NCBI GenBank assembly: GCA_933228675.1
Contig: OW121740.1
Span: forward strand, 126,553,630-126,617,629
Source: Stomorhina lunata
Lineage: Eukaryota > Arthropoda > Insecta > Diptera > Rhiniidae
Direction: 5' to 3'
DNA length: 64,000 bases
Below the pieces are notes generated by a model. That model was not told where the DNA came from. It did not search any database and saw nothing but the letters and a program-made list of their open reading frames with translations. The position numbers and the translations under genes were made by a program. Below, one piece after another: positions 57,752-64,000 of the stretch; the first letter of the stretch is position 1, and each line of letters begins with the position of its first letter.

Positions 57752-58042
57752 CGCAAACACCTACGACTTAAAAAACCACACAAGAAAATGTCTAACGGAG
57801 CCAGACCTCACAATGTGAACTGGTCACAGACCACATCACCTTCACGTAAGATGACTATGCCCTCAAAAGCTCGTGCAGAATATCCAATGTGGTACTTATA
57901 AGCTGGGTATCACATAACGTCGTCCCGTTGAAACCACATATCATTGGTATTCAGTTTATCTAATTCGAGCCAAAAGAAATTGTTAAACATCGATCTATAG
58001 CGTTCGCCTTGTACAGTGCTGATTTCAGTCGATTGTCTACTC
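57752..58042 (-). pseudogene. Second mariner transposase relic (DD41D type)
   Basis: The minus strand reads GERYRSMFNNFFWLELDKLN, TNDMWFQRDD, a stop, then FEGIVILREGDV and APLDIFLCGFL. These align with the [12 protein letters not shown]..., [24 protein letters not shown] and [11 protein letters not shown] segments of the copy at 46032. Stops and substitutions show an old copy of a different subfamily. The upstream half is missing; a dispersed repeat begins there. Confidence 0.7.
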
Positions 58043-58089
58043 TATATTAAATAAATAATTATAACGATAGAACAGAAATTTTAATAAAA

Positions 58090-58550
58090 CCAAGTAGAAA
58101 GTTGATTGGACAGAAGAGTTTGTTTGTATGGAAGCTATAATCAAATGTGGACCAACGAAATTTGGTACAGTGATTTTAGTTTATATAAGCGGTATCTGTT
58201 TTAAATTTCATTAAAAAATATAGATATTTGTGGCCAATATACCAAAAATAATGGACCGATTGCAACCAATTTCAATAGCCATGATCCCACTATCAAAATT
58301 ATCTGTGCCAAATTTCATCAAATTATCTTTAGAATTCCGACCTGAACTTTGATTACATGGTTTACATGGGGGTAGCCAGCCAGCCGTCCAGCCAGACGGA
58401 CGGACGGACTGACATCGCTAAATCGACTCAGAAAGTGATTCTAAGCCTATTACTATACTAAAAGGTGGGTCTAAGACAAATATTTCTATGCGTTACATAC
58501 ATCGGCACAAACTTATAATACACTTTCCACCCATAGTGGTGTAGGGTATA
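58090..58550 (+). mobile_element. DINE-like dispersed repeat, 5'-deleted
   Basis: It contains the later two thirds of the family: TTTGTATGGAAGCTATAATC, the GACGGACGGACTGACATCGC microsatellite block near 58397-58416, and 'tctatgcgttacatacatcggcac'. It ends with CACTTTCCACCC facing TGGTGTAGGGTATA. A CAAGTAGAAAG at 58090 may be a remnant of the head, implying an internal deletion. Confidence 0.6.
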
Positions 58551-59710
58551 AAAATGTATCTGTTCCCACTGCACTCGATTTCAAGGTCTTTTATGCATTT
58601 TGAATTCGTTGAAATCAAAACAAATGCTCTCAGCCGGTTCATAGACCCCCTCATAAAATCACAGACCAAGTAACTCATAAAATATAATAATTATGGAAAT
58701 TTTTCCCACATACACCTATTTCTAACACCTATTCGAACAAGTATTTACATTTTTCTAACAAAACCGAAAAGACCTTAAAAGAAAGACCAAAATATTAACT
58801 AGATAATTTAATAAATTTTGAATTCATATTTGGGTCAAGGTTAACGTATTCAAACATATCCAACCAAATAATAGACAAAGATGTTAATAAAAAATCAAAA
58901 CAAAAAATAATTTAGCTTCTCATCGTTAATATGCAAAGAAAAAAAGTAAACAATGATCTTGTTACTCTCTGGAGCACTTCTCTGAATTTATGATCAATAA
59001 ATTGAAGCAACTTCGGACATGATGTTCAAACATGTTTGGTGATCGATGATGATCGAATGGTAAGGCGCCATTGAGTCTTGATGACGACAAATATAGACGT
59101 AAATAAACAAATAAAGAAGAATATGATCACTGATCGATGTATTGAAAAAATGCACATGGCTACAAAATTTATTTTATTTATTAAATAACACTTTACGAAA
59201 ATATTATAAAATAATGACCTCATAATTTATGCTTTGCTTCTGTGTTTCTTTTTTTATATTTTGATTTGGGTATGACGTTTTACTGTCACTTACTTGTCAA
59301 TTTAATTTATAAGTCAAGTTCAATTCAATTAATTTGACACTTTCACTTTTGTTAGTGTTTTGTATTTTGGTCAATTACTTTTGTTTCATTTAATATAAAG
59401 TGCGTTAAGTGTTTTGTACTTAAAAAAAAATTGGCCAATACTTTGTTAACTGAAGAAAAGTTTTCAATTAAAATTGTATTGAAATTTTCCACACGTTGTT
59501 GTTTGATCGCTTAAAATAATTTATAGTAAATTTTAATCGTATGGATCGCATTCACGATTTTTCTTAGAGTTGTGCGTAGTATTTATTATGCTCGATCTTT
59601 TAGTACGAGAGCAGTTCCACAAGACCCAAAATGTCCGTATTTAGAGGGCAATACCTCAAATTGTGTTCATCATTAAAATTTAATTATAGCTACATATGTA
59701 TGTATATCAA
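58551..59710. other. Intergenic AT-rich DNA
   Basis: No gene, RNA or element end recognised. Short tracts around GATCGATGATGATCGAATGG (near 59041) are locally palindromic. Confidence 0.4.
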
Positions 59711-60705
59711 GAGCCTATATTCCATACCGACTATGAACCAAATTAAATATTTTTTAGGAGAGACAAAAACTGTTTAATATCCCAAATCTTTAAATAGAAG
59801 TCAATATTTCTTCTACAATATAGCCGAAGTTCTAAAATAGATTTCTTCTTTTTGATTTTTATTAAAAGAGATGAAACTTTTTAAAAAACAAGTAAGAAAG
59901 CGCTATAGTCGGTCAAGCCCGACCATATGATACCCTTCACCTCTAAGGTCAAAGGTGTTATTTTTTCTGTATAAAGAAAAATATTTGCTAAATTTTGCCA
60001 TCTTACAAACATTTTCTCAAAACTTATATATTTAAGCTGCTTCCGACATTTGGACTTATATGAAAGCTAGGGTCAAATGTAGACCGATTGTCTCGAAATT
60101 TGGCAAATTGATTACAGTTGTTACAAAAATTATCTATGCAAAAAATAAACTTAAAATTCTGAATATCTTCGGCGTTTTTACGAGCGTTTTAGTGAATTAG
60201 TGCGTTTTGAGAAAAGAGTTTGTATGGGAGCTATGATCAAATGTGGACCGATTTCAACGAAATTTGATACAGTGATTTAAGTTTATATAAGCAGTATTTG
60301 TTTTAAATTTCATGAAAAAATATTAATATTTGTGGCCACTATGTCAATTACGGGAAGTGGGACCTATGGGAGGTACCATAAATAATGGACCGATTTTAAC
60401 CAATTTCAATAGCCATTGTCCCATTATCAAAAGAATGATCTGTGACAAATTTCATCAAATTATCAATTAGTAGTTTGATTACAAGGTTTACATGGGGGTC
60501 CAGCCAGCTAAATCGACTCAGAAAGTGATTCTAAGCCTATTGGTGTACTAAAATGTGGGTCTTAGACAAATATTTCTATGCGTTACATACATCAGCACAA
60601 ACTCATAATACCCTTTCCACCTATGGTGGTGAAGGGTATAAAGAGTTTCCTAATGAAAAGTGATTTTGAAAAAAATGGTTAATAGACGGTATTGAATATA
60701 GGCTC
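59711..60705. mobile_element. 30-bp-TIR miniature element, copy 1, with a nested repeat
   Basis: The left end 59711-59740 (GAGCCTATATTCCATACCGA then CTATGAACCA) and the right end 60676-60705 are inverted copies with few mismatches. Without the nested 59887-60640 insert the element is about 240 bp, close to the 255-bp copy at 61174. Non-coding. Confidence 0.75.
59887..60640 (+). mobile_element. DINE-like dispersed repeat nested in a TIR element
   Basis: Head CAAGTAAGAAAGCGCTATAG, head hairpin, subterminal TACCCTTCACC and the 3' hairpin (ATACCCTTTCCACC facing GGTGGTGAAGGGTATA) are all present; the GACG microsatellite is deleted. It is inserted after an A-run without a visible target duplication, as expected for Helitron-type insertion. 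Confidence 0.7.
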
Positions 60706-61173
60706 TCGACATTGTTTATTTTTATAATTTTAAAGAAATTATCATACCCGAATATAGTTTAGGATTTAAAAAACTGCTGCTATTACTCACCGCTAAATTG
60801 GCGAATTTATTTAAGAAACTCCTTTTAGGAAAGAAACAGCTTTTTATTTAAAACAGTTTATTTTGATTTATGAAAATCTGGTTTAATCTCTGGTTTATTT
60901 TCAATTACTTCACAGTTAACCCACGTATGTAAATATAATAAAAAAGACGTGACTGCAGTTCATTTATAAAAATTCATTCATACAAAGTCATTAATATTTT
61001 TTTAGATTTGTAGGTTTTTTTTAATACTATGGATGATTGCATCACGTCGCCATTTATTACGAGGGGTACTATCTATATACCAATAACTGGCGATACAAAT
61101 GTCAATAGCTAAAATCTGACAACACCATAAAAAAGTACAAAGTGGATTATATCAATAAGAAAATCGACATAAC
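60706..61173. other. Intergenic AT-rich DNA
   Basis: Nothing recognised. Confidence 0.4.
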
Positions 61174-61428
61174 GTGAGCCTATATTCAATACCGCCTATG
61201 AACCATTTTTATTTTTAAACACTTTTTATTGGAAAACTGTTCTTTTATAAAAAACCATCGCTTGTAATAAAAATCAGATGGAAGAAATCTGTCAAGGCAG
61301 TTATTGGCTTAAATATATTGAAGAGGAAATAATGACTTCTTTTAAAGTATTTTGGATATTGAACACTTTTTTGTCTCTCCATAAAATGTTTTTATTTGGT
61401 TCATAGTCGGTATTGAATATAGGCTCAC
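61174..61428. mobile_element. 30-bp-TIR miniature element, copy 2
   Basis: The left end GTGAGCCTATATTCAATACC and the right end GGTATTGAATATAGGCTCAC are perfect inverted repeats, extending inward through TATGAACCA / TGGTTCATA with one mismatch. The 255-bp interior is non-coding. The symmetry continues a few bases outside (AACG / CGAT), so the exact end and target duplication are unclear. Confidence 0.8.
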
Positions 61429-62929
61429 GATATGTTATTTATAGAGCGATAAAGCACCATCAAATCTACGGTAAATCGCAATTATTGGAAGATAGGTTGT
61501 TTTACAACAAAGCATAATTAACCTAAAATGTGGTCATGTGACATATTGTGAGGCACTCTTTATATCACTTCACATTAGATCCACTTCAATACATTCTCGT
61601 TGGATACCCGATAATTATTCAATCGTTCAAAGAGAGGCTCTCGTGATGTGATGTAAGAGAATGAATAAAAAGATCGATCGTGGTACTTTAAAAAAACAGG
61701 TAAAAAGTCAGCGAATCATGGATATATGTATACTAGAGTGTTCCAAATTTGTATGGAGAAAATTAAACTTCATCATACAGAAAGGCGTACATTTTTACAT
61801 TTGACCCCAATAATCCAAAAACAAAGTTTCATTCAGATCGGATATCGGGAAAGCTCGCCGACTTAATGCCAAAGCTTGGACATGCCAGTTATATGGAAAC
61901 AAAATAAGGGGTCTCTTCAAATGTTTGAAAAAAATATCTACTTTAGATTTTCGAAAAAGTGTTTAACAATATGGTACTTAGTTTTCAGTACCATGGGCTT
62001 TCCAACGATATACATATATAACCTAAAAATCAGTTAAAAATTTTCCTAACAATTAAGGGTTTTCAAAAATATTCTACGTCCTATATTTTTTAAAATTTCA
62101 ATAAGTTTGACCTTTTTGAGACCTCAGGTTATTTAAATATCCATTTTTGTTACAATGCGATAACGTTAAGTCACTTTTGTATAGGACGAAAAAAAAGTAT
62201 ATTTTTTCACACCGTTTCCAAAATTCCTTTTTTGTTTTTTTCATTAGTTTGTTAAAGGAATTTGAAAAATGTAAAAAAAGTCCTAGGGTATTAGTAAGAA
62301 CACCCATCAGATTATCACAAAGAAAAAAAAAGATCGATATCTTCAACGGTTTAGCCGTATTTGCGACATAAAATCAAAGAATTTCGACAAAAACCTCAAT
62401 TTACCAAAGCAATCAAAATGCAAGTAAATATGTTATATATTAGCAGATTTTATAAGCAGAACTAAAAATAATTATTGCTTCAATGGGTAGAAATATATAT
62501 TGGAAATTTGGTTGAAATTGGATGTCCTTAACCCTTTTATTACCAGGGTCAAATATATTTTTTTTCAAAAGTGCACTAGAAATCACATGTTTTTATTGTT
62601 ATTTTTCAATGAAAACTCAATAAACGCCTTTAAATACATTTTTATATCAATTAACCCTTGCGTACCCAAATGTGGGTCTCTCTAATATACATAAGTCTTT
62701 TTTAAACATTAATAATAAAACTTGTTTTGAATCATATTTGACTTTAGTATAAAAGGGTGTCAAATATTTGGGCTTGTGTTTATCATTTATAAGAAAATCC
62801 TAGGAGGAGATGAAATAGGAGCTGGGAGCAAAAATTATAAACTATTTTTTGTGTATATTTAATATGAGTGTATACACTCATATTCAATATATTTAAAAAA
62901 TGTTAAGGCCAAAGCCAATCTTTTAGAAA
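61429..62929. other. Intergenic DNA with weak repeat character
   Basis: TTAACCCTTTTATTACCAGG (about 62529) and TTAACCCTTGCGTACCCAAA (about 62651) are similar direct motifs like the ends of TTAA-targeting miniature elements, but no inverted partner was found. Open frames at 62098-62371 on both strands are low-complexity. Confidence 0.4.
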
Positions 62930-63060
62930 TTTTGTTTCACTTGATCTTTCCATAGAAGTCCTCTTCTACGAATTTCATTGGTATCTTTTTTGAAAACTTT
63001 TTCGTTAGAGCACTTTCATCCATCGGCACAACATGTTCTAGCCAACGCAATCCGGAAAAA
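62930..63060 (-). pseudogene. LINE C-terminal relic (second copy)
   Basis: The minus strand reads LRWLEHVVPMDESALTKK, then KKDTNEIRRRGLLWKDQVKQNF with a frameshift and stop. This is the same RWLxHVxRM...RRRGRPxLxWxDQVExN segment as at 41030-41195, from a related LINE. Confidence 0.65.
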
Positions 63061-63210
63061 CAAAAAAACATGGTAAGTAGTTGACGTAATACATTCCTCA
63101 AGTGTATTGGATATGCGTTTGATTCAAGAAGCCACTATGGACTCTGATCATAACATTTTTCCAGCCAACGTTTGAGTGTGTTGCTGAGCAAACGGACAGA
63201 AGCGTAAAAG

Positions 63211-63450
63211 ATGTTTGATCTTACAAAGCAACAATCTCAACAAATAGTTACCGATAATTCTCAACGTATAAATCAAGCATATTGCCAACTCCATAAAGAC
63301 TGCTACAAAATGTGCTGGGCTTCCTACCTCCTCTTCCTAAAAACACCTGTTATGAATCGAAATAGGGCAATGCCACTACGAGAAACCCTAGAAAACTATC
63401 AGGAGAAAAGGAGGAAAGAAAAACGCTTGTTCCAAAGAAAAAAATAAAGA
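63211..63450 (+). pseudogene. Possible LINE linker relic
   Basis: An open frame of 78 codons ending NYQEKRRKEKRLFQRKK. The basic YxxxRRxxKRLxRRKK pattern resembles the linker between endonuclease and reverse transcriptase in RTE-like proteins. The N-terminal half is not recognised. It points the opposite way to the neighbouring C-terminal relic, so it would be another element. Confidence 0.3.
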
Positions 63451-63504
63451 AATGGGGAGACGTGTTTTTTTTAAAGAAAAGTAACAAAGAAAAGAAACAC
63501 TCAG

Positions 63505-63912
63505 TAACACTGGGTGAAGTAGGGGATGTTGGTTACCAAACAATGGTTCTGATTGGTCTAAACTTGGTCTTATCTTGGCTATCCTTCATCTTAGTTATGA
63601 ACACTGACCTCTCCACCTAGGAAACTACAATAACACTAGTAACTAGTGACTAGTTAATGAACTGACCTAACATGTGTCGCGAGTTCTTCCATAAGAACGA
63701 TAAAAATATAGGTAAGAACGTCAGGGTTGTAACCAACTCGTGCTAGAAGAGGACGACAGAAACTTAGATATGCAAATACTAAGTAGAGGCAAATATTTCA
63801 AAGATTGGCCTATGAAATTAGAGAACATGTTCACAAGATCGAAATAAAATATGTTCGGACTTTGACCTAAACAGGTTGTTAATATAGGTCATTTAAGTAA
63901 GTAAGTAACAAT
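63505..63912 (+). repeat. Dispersed repeat, partner of the 1-475 copy
   Basis: It starts near GTAGGGGATGTTGGTTACCA and ends ATTTAAGTAAGTAAGTAAC. Shared internal blocks with 1-475 are ATCCTTCATCT, CATAAGAACGATAAAAAT (ATAAGATCGATAAAAAT in the first copy), CAAGTAGAGG/TAAGTAGAGG and CACAAGATCGAAAT. No coding capacity is seen. Confidence 0.6.
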
Positions 63913-64000
63913 CAGTAACATGAATTGAGTTACCTTATTTGGAAAGGCAATAGTAGAGAGGTGAAAAAAAAGAGACAAAGCTTTTATATTATTCAAAACA

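Noticed and set aside
62529..62680. TTAACCCTT motifs as ends of a TTAA-targeting element
   Set aside because: Both motifs face the same direction and no inverted end was found.

Overview
This window is nuclear DNA of an insect, almost certainly a higher fly (Brachycera, probably a calyptrate such as a blow fly or house-fly relative). It is very AT-rich. It carries two intron-containing genes for CLIP-domain trypsin-like serine proteases that resemble Drosophila proteins. The rest is a dense, nested landscape of fly transposable elements, foldback elements and AT-rich satellites. Naming the lineage is inference from protein resemblance and repeat type, not from a search.

Layout. 1-20 kb is gene-free. 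It holds old dispersed repeats, a 31-bp satellite made of tandem hairpins (about 10.4-12.1 kb), a ~130-bp tandem repeat, a TA microsatellite, foldback elements and LINE relics. 20.3-39.3 kb holds the first protease gene (CG9733-like, 4 coding exons, 406 aa). Its first intron is 14.7 kb and contains about 7.6 kb of degenerate 29-30 bp satellite; its second intron carries two inverted copies of one dispersed repeat. 39.3-44.6 kb is intergenic, with a LINE relic split by later insertions, including a piggyBac-type miniature element. 44.6-51.7 kb holds the second protease gene (CG9737-like, 4 coding exons, 443 aa). Its 5.1-kb first intron contains a DD41D mariner with both ends and a 1.7-kb inverted-repeat element carrying a decayed protein fragment. 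51.7-64 kb is gene-free. It holds an apparently intact full-length RTE-type LINE with a 14-bp target duplication, a tRNA-derived SINE with a 16-bp target duplication, a second mariner relic, two copies of a 30-bp-TIR element (one with a nested dispersed repeat) and LINE fragments.

Genes together. Both proteases have a signal peptide, one CLIP domain, an R|IYGG activation site and a trypsin-type catalytic domain, as expected for secreted zymogens of haemolymph cascades (melanization or Toll-type signalling). All introns fall at matching places with matching phases (1, 1, 2 in the first gene; 1, 2, 1 in the second, two positions shared), so they are ancient relatives in tandem on the same strand. 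From memory, Drosophila CG9733 and CG9737 are also adjacent, so this looks like conserved synteny; a search should confirm it.

The most notable non-genic items are the hairpin satellite flanked by inverted copies of a ~33-bp sequence, the satellite-filled intron with 119/165-bp higher-order units, the SINE, and a dispersed family with Helentron/DINE-1-like architecture (subterminal inverted repeats, 3' hairpin, internal microsatellite, no clear target duplication) present in about a dozen copies.
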